Positions 10,058 to 17,614 of a stretch of DNA of 64,000 nucleotides are shown one piece after another (positions within the stretch are counted from its first letter, which is position 1; each line of letters begins with the position of its first letter). The stretch lies in the NCBI RefSeq assembly GCF_012241385.1, contig NZ_JAAVXB010000014.1, positions 45,772 to 109,771 on the forward strand. The letters run 5' to 3'. Source of the stretch: Solimonas marina (GTDB taxonomy: Bacteria > Pseudomonadota > Gammaproteobacteria > Nevskiales > Nevskiaceae). The position numbers and the translations under genes are program-made. The notes under the pieces are model-generated. The model was given only the letters and a program-made list of their open reading frames with translations, was not told the origin of the DNA and did no database searches.

Positions 10058-11341
10058 TTAAAACCAGATGCGAACGCCGGCCACGATCTGCCGGTCGAGA
10101 ACGGGTTGATGATCCTGCCGCGCGTAGTCGGCGGTGGTGCCGATGCGACGCACCCAGTTCACGCCGATGTACGGCGCGAACTGACGACGGATCTCGTAGC
10201 GCAGACGCAAGCCGAACTGAATGTCGGACACGCCGCTACCGATCCGGCGTTGCGGATCGTTCTTGCCGTACAGGTTGATCTCCGCTTCCGGCTGCAGGAT
10301 CAGGCGCTGGGTGAAGAGCATTTCGTATTCGGCGCGCAGACGCGCGGCTGTACGACCGGAAGCCCCGACGTAACCCGTCGCTTCCACCTCGAACCAGTAC
10401 GGTGCCAGGCCCTGCACGCCAAAGGCCGCCCACGTGCGCTTGGGGCCTTCGCCCAAGTCTTGGCGGCCACCCAGCTGAGTGCTCCAGAACGTGGCGATGT
10501 TGTGGTTCCAAAACGCTTCGAGGTCGCCGTCTTCCAGCTTGCCGCGGCTGCGCTCGCCTTCAGTGCGTACCCACAGCTTGTTCTCGTCGTTGCCGTACCA
10601 GCCTTCGGCTTCCCAACTCTGGCCGTTGGCATCGCGGCCGTGGAAGGCTTCCAACTGGTCGATCAACAGCCTGCCCAGCGGTGCGTTGTCGGCCATGTCC
10701 ATGCCTTTCATGGAGCCGTAGCCGACGCCGTCGGAGTAGTCGGAGCTGCGCGCATTCGCTGGCGGACTCCCGCCCTGCATCGGGCCCATCGTCATGCCCG
10801 GCATCGCACCCATGCCGGTCATGTCGCCTTGATCCTTCTTCGGCATCGCGCCGTGATCCATACCGGCCATGCCGCTGTGGTCCATCCCCTGCATCGCTTC
10901 CGGGCTCATGCCGGGCATCGACGAGTGATCCATCCCCGACATGTCGCCGGCGGGTGCTGCCGATGCGGCAGGTTTGGCGGGCGTGGGCATGTCCGACATC
11001 GCGCGGTGATCCATGCCAGGCATGCTGCTGTGATCCATGCCCTTCATGCCATCCATGTTGTGGGAAGCCGGCGTCGGCGGGGCTGCGACGGGTTTCTTCC
11101 TGGCTTTCTTGGCAGGCGGTTTCGTTGCCGGCTTCGCCGTGCTGCTCGCAGCAGCCGGCATGGCCATACCGGACATGCTGCCGTGATCCATGCCTGGCAT
11201 GGAGCTCATGTCCATCGACGATGTGCTGCTGGACGCGGGTGCACTCTGCGCCGTGACCACCGGTGGCAACGCCAGCAATATTGCGGCCAGCAACGCGGAA
11301 CGCAGCGGGACGACTGAGGTGCTGCGGCGATTCATTTTCAT
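10058..11341 (-). CDS. copB: Copper resistance protein B, outer membrane
   Basis: CopB-family beta-barrel outer-membrane protein, 427 aa from ATG 11341, which overlaps the copA stop as ATGA. After a signal peptide (LRSALLAAILLALPPVVTAQ), about 180 residues carry many MDHSSMPGM / MDHGAMP type repeats with an Ala/Lys/Pro spacer (KPATKPPAKKARKKP). These are probable Cu(I)-binding Met/His motifs. The C-terminal half (from about LLIDQLEAF to the final VAGVRIWF, ending in Phe) is the PF05275 barrel. It is predicted to sequester or pass copper at the outer membrane. A longer frame upstream is ignored because it runs inside copA. Confidence 0.93.
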   Translation of the reverse strand: MKMNRRSTSVVPLRSALLAAILLALPPVVTAQSAPASSSTSSMDMSSMPGMDHGSMSGMAMPAAASSTAKPATKPPAKKARKKPVAAPPTPASHNMDGMKGMDHSSMPGMDHRAMSDMPTPAKPAASAAPAGDMSGMDHSSMPGMSPEAMQGMDHSGMAGMDHGAMPKKDQGDMTGMGAMPGMTMGPMQGGSPPANARSSDYSDGVGYGSMKGMDMADNAPLGRLLIDQLEAFHGRDANGQSWEAEGWYGNDENKLWVRTEGERSRGKLEDGDLEAFWNHNIATFWSTQLGGRQDLGEGPKRTWAAFGVQGLAPYWFEVEATGYVGASGRTAARLRAEYEMLFTQRLILQPEAEINLYGKNDPQRRIGSGVSDIQFGLRLRYEIRRQFAPYIGVNWVRRIGTTADYARQDHQPVLDRQIVAGVRIWF

Positions 11342-13125
11342 GACACCACCACTTCGCGGAACATGCCCGCTTCCATGTGATACAGCAGGTGGCAGTGGTA
11401 GGCCCACCGACCGGGGTTGTCGGCCGACACCGCATAGGTGATGCGCTGCGCCGGCTGCACGTTGATGGTGTGCTTGCGTACCTGGAACTGGCCTTCGGGA
11501 TTCTCCATCTCGCTCCACATGCCGTGCAGGTGGATCGGATGGTTCATCATGGTGTCGTTGACCAGCACGATGCGCAGCCGTTCGCCGCTGTTGAAATGCA
11601 CCGGCTTGGCGTCGGAAAACTTCACGCCATCGAACGACCAGATGAAGCGATCCATATTGCCGGTCAAGTGCAGCTCGATCTCCCGGCTGGGTTCGCGCGC
11701 GTCGATCGGTCCGCCGATGGTGTGCAGGTCGGCGTAAGTCAGCACGCGTCGACCGTTGTCGCGCAGGCCGATGCCCGGGTCGTCGAGGTTGGTACGCGGC
11801 ATGTCCACATGCATGTCCACGCCGGGGCCGTATTCGGTGCGGGCGTGGCGCACCACAGGCGCTGGCGCAGGTGCCATGCCCGGCATCGCACCGTGATCCA
11901 TGCCGGCCATGCCCTGCATGCCCTGCATGCCGCTCATGCCCGACATGCCTTGCATGTTCCCGTGACCGGCATCACCCATCGCCATCGCACCCATCATGTC
12001 CTGCATGGCCAGCCACTGAATGGGATCGGGCTTGGGCACGTCTGCTTCCATGCCGGCGCGCGGCGCCAGCGTGCCGCGAGCGTAGCCGCTGCGATCGATC
12101 GACTGGGCGAACAGCGTGTACGCGCGCTCGTCCTGCGGCTCGACCATCACGTCGTAGGTTTCGGCCACCGAGATGCGAAATTCGTCGACCGACACCGGCT
12201 CGACGTCCTGGCCATCGGCCGAGATCACCGTCATCTTCAGGCCCGGAATGCGCACGTCGAAGATCGTCTGCGCCGATCCGTTGATGAAGCGCAACCGGAT
12301 CTTCTCGCCGGGTTTGAAGATGCCGGTCCAGTTGCCCGCCGGCGCCGCACCGTTCATCAGGTAGGTGTAGGTGTAGCCGGAGACGTCGCCGAAATCGGTC
12401 GGGTTCATGCGCATCTCGTTCCACATCTTGCGCATGGCCAAGGCCTGGCCCAGCCCCTTCTCGCGCACATCGCGAAAGAAATCCGGCACCGTGGGCTGGG
12501 CGAAGTTGTAGTAGTCGCTCTGCTTCTTTAGCTTGGCGTAGATGCGCTCGGGATTTTCATCGGTCCAGTCGTTGAGCATCACCACGTAATCGCGATCGGT
12601 CGGATGGCGATCCGGGCTGGCCGGTTCGATCACCAACGGGCCATACAAACCCGTCTGTTCCTGGAAGCCCGAGTGCGAGTGGTACCAATAGGTACCGCTC
12701 TGGCGCACCTTGAACTGGTAGAGAAAGGTTTCGCCGGGAGCGATGCCGTCGAAGCTGATACCCGGCACCCCATCTTCCTGGAACGGCAGGATGATGCCGT
12801 GCCAATGGATCGAGGTCGGCATGCGTAACCGGTTGGTCACTCGAAGGTTCACCGTAGTGCCTTCCTTCCAGCGCAGAATTGGACCCGGGATGCCGCCATT
12901 GACGGTGGTCGCCAGACGCGTGGCGCCGGTGTAGTTGACCGGTGTTTCGGCAATATCGAGTGCGAAATCGGTGCCGCTCAGCACGGTGGGCTGGCCGGGG
13001 CTGGTCAGCGCCCAGGCATTCGAAGGACGCAGCAGGCCCAGGCCGGCTACGGCACCGCCGATGGCCACGCCTTGCACGAAACGACGCCGCGACAGATCCG
13101 CCGGGGGCGGGGAAAACAAGTTCAT
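11338..13125 (-). CDS. copA: CopA multicopper oxidase, periplasmic
   Basis: Periplasmic Cu(I) oxidase of the PcoA/CopA type, 595 aa. A Tat signal is clear (SRRRFVQGVAIGGAVAGLGLL), consistent with export of a folded copper enzyme. Copper ligands are visible in order: HWHG, WYHSHSG, HPIHLHGMW and HCHLLYHMEAGM. A Met-rich insert (HGNMQGMSGMSGMQGMQGMAGMDHGAMPGM) lies before the third cupredoxin domain. The ATG at 13125 has GGAGAG eight bases upstream. A frame extension to 13173 lacks a ribosome site. It overlaps copB by ATGA and follows copL by 114 bases, the order known from Xanthomonas copper operons. Confidence 0.95.
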   Translation of the reverse strand: MNLFSPPPADLSRRRFVQGVAIGGAVAGLGLLRPSNAWALTSPGQPTVLSGTDFALDIAETPVNYTGATRLATTVNGGIPGPILRWKEGTTVNLRVTNRLRMPTSIHWHGIILPFQEDGVPGISFDGIAPGETFLYQFKVRQSGTYWYHSHSGFQEQTGLYGPLVIEPASPDRHPTDRDYVVMLNDWTDENPERIYAKLKKQSDYYNFAQPTVPDFFRDVREKGLGQALAMRKMWNEMRMNPTDFGDVSGYTYTYLMNGAAPAGNWTGIFKPGEKIRLRFINGSAQTIFDVRIPGLKMTVISADGQDVEPVSVDEFRISVAETYDVMVEPQDERAYTLFAQSIDRSGYARGTLAPRAGMEADVPKPDPIQWLAMQDMMGAMAMGDAGHGNMQGMSGMSGMQGMQGMAGMDHGAMPGMAPAPAPVVRHARTEYGPGVDMHVDMPRTNLDDPGIGLRDNGRRVLTYADLHTIGGPIDAREPSREIELHLTGNMDRFIWSFDGVKFSDAKPVHFNSGERLRIVLVNDTMMNHPIHLHGMWSEMENPEGQFQVRKHTINVQPAQRITYAVSADNPGRWAYHCHLLYHMEAGMFREVVVS

Positions 13126-13239
13126 GGGATCTCTCCAAGGCAGGTGATATCGAACATTACCGATACCGATCACAGCCGATTGCTTGCGATCGCCGACACG
13201 CGACGATCGAACGCAAAGCTCATTAGCAACGAGGGAGAG

Positions 13240-13644
13240 TCAGACCGCCGGTGGTCGCAACGGAGGGGCGGTATTCAACGAAGGCGCGCTGCTGGGCAGC
13301 GGCAAGGCGTAGCGGGCGGTGATCGCAGTCGAGATCAGGGCAACTGCTGGTCCGGGTGGCAACGCGGTACTGCACATCGCGGCACAATTGCAGGTGTGTC
13401 CCGTCATGCCACCGCAGCAACCGGCCTGATCGTCGCAACAGGATCGGGATGCCTTGACGGCCACATGGTGGTGACAGTGTTCACTGACCGCCGCGACCGT
13501 TGCGTGCATGGGATGGGAGTGAGGACCTCCCGTCATGCCCATCGGTGCAGCGGCCAATGAGTTGATGACCAGCATCAGCCACGCCAGCATACCCATCGCC
13601 CGAAGACGACGTGAACGAGCGAGCAGACGCAGCGAGAAGGTCAT
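13240..13644 (-). CDS. copL: CopL-family metal-binding regulatory protein
   Basis: A 134-aa exported protein with a hydrophobic N-terminus (MGMLAWLMLVINSLAAAP). Its ligand-rich core includes HSHPMHATVAAVSEHCHHH, then CCDDQAGCCGGMTGHTCNCAAMC. This pattern is typical of CopL, the small protein encoded upstream of copA in Xanthomonas-type operons and needed there for copper-induced expression. Here it also precedes copA directly. No Shine-Dalgarno is obvious before the ATG at 13644, and a start at the downstream MGML is possible. The regulatory role is family knowledge, not shown here. Confidence 0.82.
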   Translation of the reverse strand: MTFSLRLLARSRRLRAMGMLAWLMLVINSLAAAPMGMTGGPHSHPMHATVAAVSEHCHHHVAVKASRSCCDDQAGCCGGMTGHTCNCAAMCSTALPPGPAVALISTAITARYALPLPSSAPSLNTAPPLRPPAV

Positions 13645-13702
13645 GGGGCGAGCTTACCCGTGTGATCCGACACCCTCAACTCTGGAGGTGGGTTCAGGGG
13701 CC

Positions 13703-14032
13703 TCACGGCTTGCTGAAACCCATATGCAACGTGATCTTGTCACCGGCTTTCAGGCTGGCCATGGCGGACGGTGGAAAATGCACCTTCAAAGCCATGTCTT
13801 CGGTAGTCACGTCGACCATACCGGTCTTGGCATCGGCCGCCGTCACGGTCGCCGGCATCTGATGCATGCCCATCATGTTGCCGTGCATGCCCTTCATATC
13901 CGAGTGCATCGCACCCATCTTGTCCATGCCACTTGTGGGCGTGCTGTCCTGGGCCACGGCGATGCAACTGAAGGCCAAAGCCAGCGCCAGAGCGCCAAGC
14001 GTCGAACATAGCGATTTGCGTGAAATAGTCAT
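13703..14032 (-). CDS. CusF-like small periplasmic copper chaperone
   Basis: A 109-aa protein with signal peptide (LCSTLGALALALAFSCIAVAQ) and a Met/His patch (MDKMGAMHSDMKGMHGNMMGMHQM). The C-terminal domain of about 50 residues (PATVTAADAKTGMVDVTTEDMALKVHFPPSAMASLKAGDKITLHMGF) matches the layout of the CusF OB-fold: short strands, a central M/H/F patch and a final GDKI motif. It is the first gene of the copper island, 58 bases before copL. The ATG at 14032 has GGGA upstream. An upstream in-frame ATG at 14065 lacks one. Delivery of periplasmic Cu(I) to CusCBA is inferred. Confidence 0.72.
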   Translation of the reverse strand: MTISRKSLCSTLGALALALAFSCIAVAQDSTPTSGMDKMGAMHSDMKGMHGNMMGMHQMPATVTAADAKTGMVDVTTEDMALKVHFPPSAMASLKAGDKITLHMGFSKP

Positions 14033-14126
14033 GTGACTGTCCCAACGATGAGTTGCCAGACGCAACAGTGGAAGCGTGGGCCCATACGTGTGTACGGAAG
14101 TTGAAATTCCAGCCCGGACCCAGCCA

Positions 14127-14435
14127 TTACACTTTCAAATAATCCTCACAGGCCACGATGAGCTCGCGCACCTCGAGCTGGGTGGCATCGGGGCGTGCCA
14201 GAAGGATGGCGCGCAGGTCCGCAACCTGATCGTTATTCGGAATCAGCTCCGACGGACTTTCCCACATCCAATCGATCACGATCGGGAGGAGTTTCGCGGC
14301 AGAAAGGGTCGCTACTTCCTGCCGGGTCGGGACATACATACCCGCACGGAAAACCGGGCTATTCAAGCCGTGGCTTTCCCGGGCGGCCTGGAACGCACTG
14401 TCCGGCATGCCAAAGCGATCGTCGGGATCAGTCAT
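14127..14435 (-). CDS. Small unknown protein coupled to tyrosine recombinase
   Basis: A 102-aa hydrophilic protein that begins MTDPDDRFGMPDSAF and ends in a helical stretch (VRELIVACEDYL). The ATG overlaps the recombinase stop as ATGA, so it is translated in step with it. I do not recognise the family. Its position suggests an accessory factor of the recombinase or of element maintenance. The frame is open further upstream, but that part is inside the recombinase gene. Confidence 0.65.
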   Translation of the reverse strand: MTDPDDRFGMPDSAFQAARESHGLNSPVFRAGMYVPTRQEVATLSAAKLLPIVIDWMWESPSELIPNNDQVADLRAILLARPDATQLEVRELIVACEDYLKV

Positions 14436-15595
14436 GACGCGTCTCCGTGGGGCACCGATGGTTCGATGCGTGTTTTCGTGGTGCTGGCATGGCGTGCATC
14501 CTCTTCGGCGTGAAGGTAGATCGAGGTCGTACCAATGGAGCTGTGACGCAGATTCTGCTGGATATGATGGATGGGCGTACCGTCCTCGGCCTGGTGCGTG
14601 GCGGCCGTATGCCGCAGCCAATGCGTCGATGCGCGACGTACCCGCGTGGCTTTGATCTCATCCTGGCGTTGCAGCGTCTCGGCCACGCGCCGGAAGCTGT
14701 CCTTGACGATCTGGTAGACCGCGGTGGGCGTCAGCGGGGAAGACCGTCCGGCGATGCCAAGAATGGCCGGGGTTTTGCCGTCGCTAGCGGGCAACGCCGG
14801 CAGCCCGTGGAAGCGCCGATAGCGGGCGAAGTCCTCCATGAGACCGTTGCTCAGGGGAATCGTGCCCTCGACGCCGCCTTTGCCCACGGTATGCAGCCAC
14901 CATCGTCCCCGGATAGGTTGGAAATCCCCTTCGTCGGCAGCGGCCGCTTCGGCGGCCCGCAGGGCGGTTTCATAGAGGAAACGAAGCACCCAGCGAACGC
15001 GTTCGTAGCGCTGCCGTTCCCGCGCGGTTGTCTGTGGCCAGCCGTCGACGATGCGGAGCACCTCTTCCCAGAGGGCACGGTCCAAGTAGCGTTCGATCGT
15101 GCGGCGGGTGCCGCGGCGTGCCCGTCGGCGCTGCAGGACGAACGGGCTGCCCGCAAGATACCCAGCGCGCACGAGGTAATTGAACAGTCCCGCCAGGATG
15201 CCCAGGGCTTGGCGGCGGCTGCGCTCGGCCAACGGCCCGACGAACAGTCGCCGATGCTCACCGCGACGGGCGAGACCGGCGTCGCACCAGGTCGCCGGTG
15301 GCTGGGCAAGAAACGCCTCATAAGCGATCACATCCTCTCGCGTCAGGCTGGACACCGGCTTGCCGCGCACCTGCGTGGCCCAGAGCAACAGTCGCTCAGC
15401 CTCCTTGCGGTAACTGCGAAAGGTATGCGGCGAGTCGTGATATTCGGCCAGCCACAGGCCGATCGCGGCCACGTCGTCGTTGGCCGCGATCTGCCGCGCC
15501 ACGCTGGCCGGTGCGCGGTTGGTGCCGGCACCTCCCGACAGGGCGGCTGGCAAGGTTGGGGGCAACGCCAAAAGGCTCACTGCAGGCTCAGTCAT
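14432..15595 (-). CDS. Tyrosine recombinase/phage-type integrase
   Basis: Site-specific recombinase of 387 aa. The N-terminal SAM-like core-binding domain covers about residues 40-145 (LAEYHDSPHTFRSYRKEAERLLLWA). The catalytic domain follows, with the first Arg in YETALRAAEAA, the Lys loop in HTVGKGGVEG, HWLRHTAATH giving the His and second Arg, then NLRHSS and the nucleophile Tyr in TSIYLHAEE. All catalytic residues appear to be present. It is divergent from a KfrA-like gene over a 168-base AT-rich gap. This arrangement recurs at 59322-61348 with an unrelated recombinase. Likely a plasmid/ICE-type resolvase or integrase. Confidence 0.9.
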   Translation of the reverse strand: MTEPAVSLLALPPTLPAALSGGAGTNRAPASVARQIAANDDVAAIGLWLAEYHDSPHTFRSYRKEAERLLLWATQVRGKPVSSLTREDVIAYEAFLAQPPATWCDAGLARRGEHRRLFVGPLAERSRRQALGILAGLFNYLVRAGYLAGSPFVLQRRRARRGTRRTIERYLDRALWEEVLRIVDGWPQTTARERQRYERVRWVLRFLYETALRAAEAAAADEGDFQPIRGRWWLHTVGKGGVEGTIPLSNGLMEDFARYRRFHGLPALPASDGKTPAILGIAGRSSPLTPTAVYQIVKDSFRRVAETLQRQDEIKATRVRRASTHWLRHTAATHQAEDGTPIHHIQQNLRHSSIGTTSIYLHAEEDARHASTTKTRIEPSVPHGDAS

Positions 15596-15684
15596 GCTTT
15601 CCGATGTCCGACGCCACGGAAAACACAGCGTACTGCCAAAAGACTTTCGATTATAGGAGTTATCGTAAATTTCTTGATTTAATC

Positions 15685-15703
15685 ATTACGTATATAACGT
15701 AAT
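15685..15703. promoter_or_regulatory. Inverted repeat in recombinase/kfrA divergent promoter
   Basis: ATTACGT and ACGTAAT arms of 7 bases flank ATATA in an AT-rich gap between the recombinase and the KfrA-like gene. It lies 61 bases before the KfrA-like start. KfrA proteins are known autorepressors that bind such sites, so this is a candidate operator. Confidence 0.5.
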
Positions 15704-15763
15704 ACTATGATATACATTCTCTTATCCTTCGAAATTGACCCTCCGAGCGACTGGGAATTTGCC

Positions 15764-16771
15764 ATGAGCCGTGTCAGCGATACCCGTCAGCGTACCCGTG
15801 AAGCCGCCGCCCAACTCGTTGCCGGTGCGAAGCGGCCGCACGAAATCACCGTCGACCAGATCTACGCCGTCATCCAGCAAGGCAGCCGTACGACGATCAA
15901 TGACGAGCTGAAGCAGTGGAAGGACGAACGTACGAAGGCCGATGCGCTCGGTGCTGATCTCCCGGCTGCTGTGGCCGACGCCATGCGTGCCCTGTGGGTG
16001 GTGGCCGTCGAACAGGGCGAGGTGGTGTTCGCCGAACAGCGGAGCACTTTGGAAGCTGCCGTGGCAGATGCGGAGCAGCAGCACGCTACGGTTACGCAGG
16101 CGCGCGACGACGCATTGGCGACCTCAACGACACTGACCGAACAGTGCGAAACACTTCGACAGCAGATCACCACGCTGCAAACGCGAGTGGAGTTCGAGGC
16201 CACCGCGAAGAATCAAGCGCTTCAGGATGGCCAGGCACTGCAGCAGAAACTCATCGCACTCCAGACCGACACCGCCGAACAGATCGAACGCATCCGTCAA
16301 GCGCAAACTGACCAGGCCGAAGAATTCCAAGCCGTGATTGCGAGCCGGGATGCGGCTTTTCAGGTCGAACGTGATACAGCGAACGAGCGGCTGGAGGCCG
16401 CCCAAGCCCGCATGCTGCAGGAGATCGATACAGCTCGCGAAGGCCAGCGGCGCGCAGAACAGCAGATGGTCAAAACGCGAGAACGACTGGAGCGACAACA
16501 AGCCAGTTTGGCGGAGCTGCGCACCGAAGCAGGACATCACCGTCGTGAACTGGCCGAGCGTGATACCCGCTTGGGGGCATTGGCCGCGGCTGTCGCGGAT
16601 CGCGATCGCATGGCCATCGAACTGGCCGCAGCTCGCGGGCAATTGGAAGGTTTGGGAACGGCGATGCAGTCGCTCGAAACTCGGGCTATCACCGCCGAGT
16701 CGCGTATCAGTACGCTGCTGGACGAACGGAAGTCGCCAGCAACGCCTCGGAAGAAACAGGGCAAGAAGTGA
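15764..16771 (+). CDS. KfrA-like DNA-binding coiled-coil protein
   Basis: A 335-aa protein with an N-terminal KfrA_N-type helix-turn-helix (about residues 5-60: HEITVDQIYAVIQQGSRTTINDELKQWKDE). A very long coiled coil follows (about residues 85-320), rich in Glu, Gln, Ala and Arg, and then a basic end (SPATPRKKQGKK). KfrA proteins of broad-host-range plasmids repress their own gene and support plasmid maintenance. The start at 15764 puts the HTH at the N-terminus. The frame is open to an ATG at 15707, which adds hydrophobic residues unlike the family. A factor-independent terminator follows at 16945. Confidence 0.82.
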   Translation: MSRVSDTRQRTREAAAQLVAGAKRPHEITVDQIYAVIQQGSRTTINDELKQWKDERTKADALGADLPAAVADAMRALWVVAVEQGEVVFAEQRSTLEAAVADAEQQHATVTQARDDALATSTTLTEQCETLRQQITTLQTRVEFEATAKNQALQDGQALQQKLIALQTDTAEQIERIRQAQTDQAEEFQAVIASRDAAFQVERDTANERLEAAQARMLQEIDTAREGQRRAEQQMVKTRERLERQQASLAELRTEAGHHRRELAERDTRLGALAAAVADRDRMAIELAAARGQLEGLGTAMQSLETRAITAESRISTLLDERKSPATPRKKQGKK

Positions 16772-16813
16772 GACGCGTAAGCCTTGTTTGAGGCTTATGA
16801 CCCAATTTTACCC

Positions 16814-16918
16814 TTATCCGGGCACGACCCCCCATAGCAGCGCGCCGACGAACACCGATCCGCCAATAATGATTGCCACCAGGACCGGGTCATCGGTCCA
16901 CCGTTCGCGTTTGTTCAT
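16814..16918 (-). CDS. Possible 34-aa membrane peptide
   Basis: A short frame encoding a polar N-terminus (MNKRERWTDDP) and one hydrophobic helix (VLVAIIIGGSVFVGALLWGVV). AGGGGG stands five bases before the ATG. It is antisense to no other gene. A terminator lies only 27 bases upstream of its start, which leaves little room for a promoter, so expression is doubtful. Confidence 0.3.
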   Translation of the reverse strand: MNKRERWTDDPVLVAIIIGGSVFVGALLWGVVPG

Positions 16919-16944
16919 TGGAGCCCCCTTGGGGGAACTGTAAT

Positions 16945-16975
16945 AAAAAACCCCGCTGTAGGCGGGGCTTTTTGC
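16945..16975. terminator. Bidirectional intrinsic terminator after kfrA-like gene
   Basis: CCCCGC and GCGGGG arms close a 5-base loop, flanked by A6 on the left and T5 on the right, so it can end transcription in both directions. Confidence 0.85.
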
Positions 16976-16983
16976 GCAAAATG

Positions 16984-17059
16984 GGCGATCGCGATGCTTA
17001 GCTACCTTATTGACGACATCCGGCCAATTACGACGTTGGTGCGCTAAACGAGACGCAGG
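16984..17059 (-). repeat. Four transposon-end-like repeats, minus orientation
   Basis: Read on the minus strand, four related 16-base units end at 17059, 17039, 17020 and 16999, a spacing of about 20 bases: CCTGCGTCTCGTTTAG, CCAACGTCGTAATTGG, GATGTCGTCAATAAGG and AAGCATCGCGATCGCC. They share a core like TGCGTCGCAATTAA with the plus-strand units at 17103-17186. Regularly spaced short repeats like these are the transposase-binding sites at ends of Tn7/Tn5053-type elements. The match between units is imperfect. Confidence 0.5.
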
Positions 17060-17099
17060 CGCCATAAGTTACCGATTTATATAATCAAAATTCCCCCAT

Positions 17100-17186
17100 C
17101 AACTGCGTCGCAGTTGAATTTCGGTTTCGGGTGAAGGGCTGCGTCTCAATTAAAAATCGCCCCATAGCGCTGCGTCGCGATTAAAA
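17100..17186 (+). repeat. Three transposon-end-like repeats, plus orientation
   Basis: TGCGTCGCAGTTGAAT (from 17104), TGCGTCTCAATTAAAA (from 17140) and TGCGTCGCGATTAAAA (from 17171) are copies of one motif. The first is also part of a perfect palindrome, CAACTGCG-T-CGCAGTTG (17100-17116). They precede the tniA-like gene by about 430 bases, as expected for TniA/TnsB-binding sites of the transposon left end. Confidence 0.6.
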
Positions 17187-17614
17187 GACATCCCCGCTTG
17201 ACCTCCCCTGAGAATCTGGCGTATAGCCAGAATCCGCGGAGAGCTATTCGTCCAGAACCGCGCGTTGTCTGTTAAATGACACGGCAACCCGAAAAGCTCG
17301 AAGCCATTGGCGGTGTTACGGTAAGAATTTAGAGGAAGAGGGGCCTAGCGCTCGATTTCGCAGTCTTGAGCGAATGCATGTTGATCGCCAGCAGTCGAGA
17401 GTGGTTAGGTCTCCGTTGAGGGAGGCATCTATGTAGACAGAGCCCTATAACGCAGAAAGGTCCGAGCGCCAACTCGGACCTCTCTCGACAAATCCTTCCT
17501 GCGGGTAGTGCGACTACACGCGAATCATAGCTCGACCTCGGCTGGAGTCAAATCCGGGGCAGGGCTTTATTGTCGCAGCACCATGGCCCGCAGCTGTAGT
17601 TCAGGAGCGATGCC
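17187..17614. other. Leader region of tniA, no gene seen
   Basis: No convincing gene lies here. A short hairpin CTGGCGTATAGCCAG is found at 17216-17230. AGGAG lies eight bases before the tniA-like ATG. The rest probably holds transposon end and promoter sequence. Confidence 0.5.

Noticed and set aside
10106..11317. 403-aa plus-strand open frame opposite copB
   Set aside because: Its repeats are only the reverse image of the copB Met/His codons. No ribosome site or family.
17100..17186. CRISPR array near the tni genes
   Set aside because: Only three imperfect short units with uneven spacing and no spacer/repeat structure. No Cas gene in the window.
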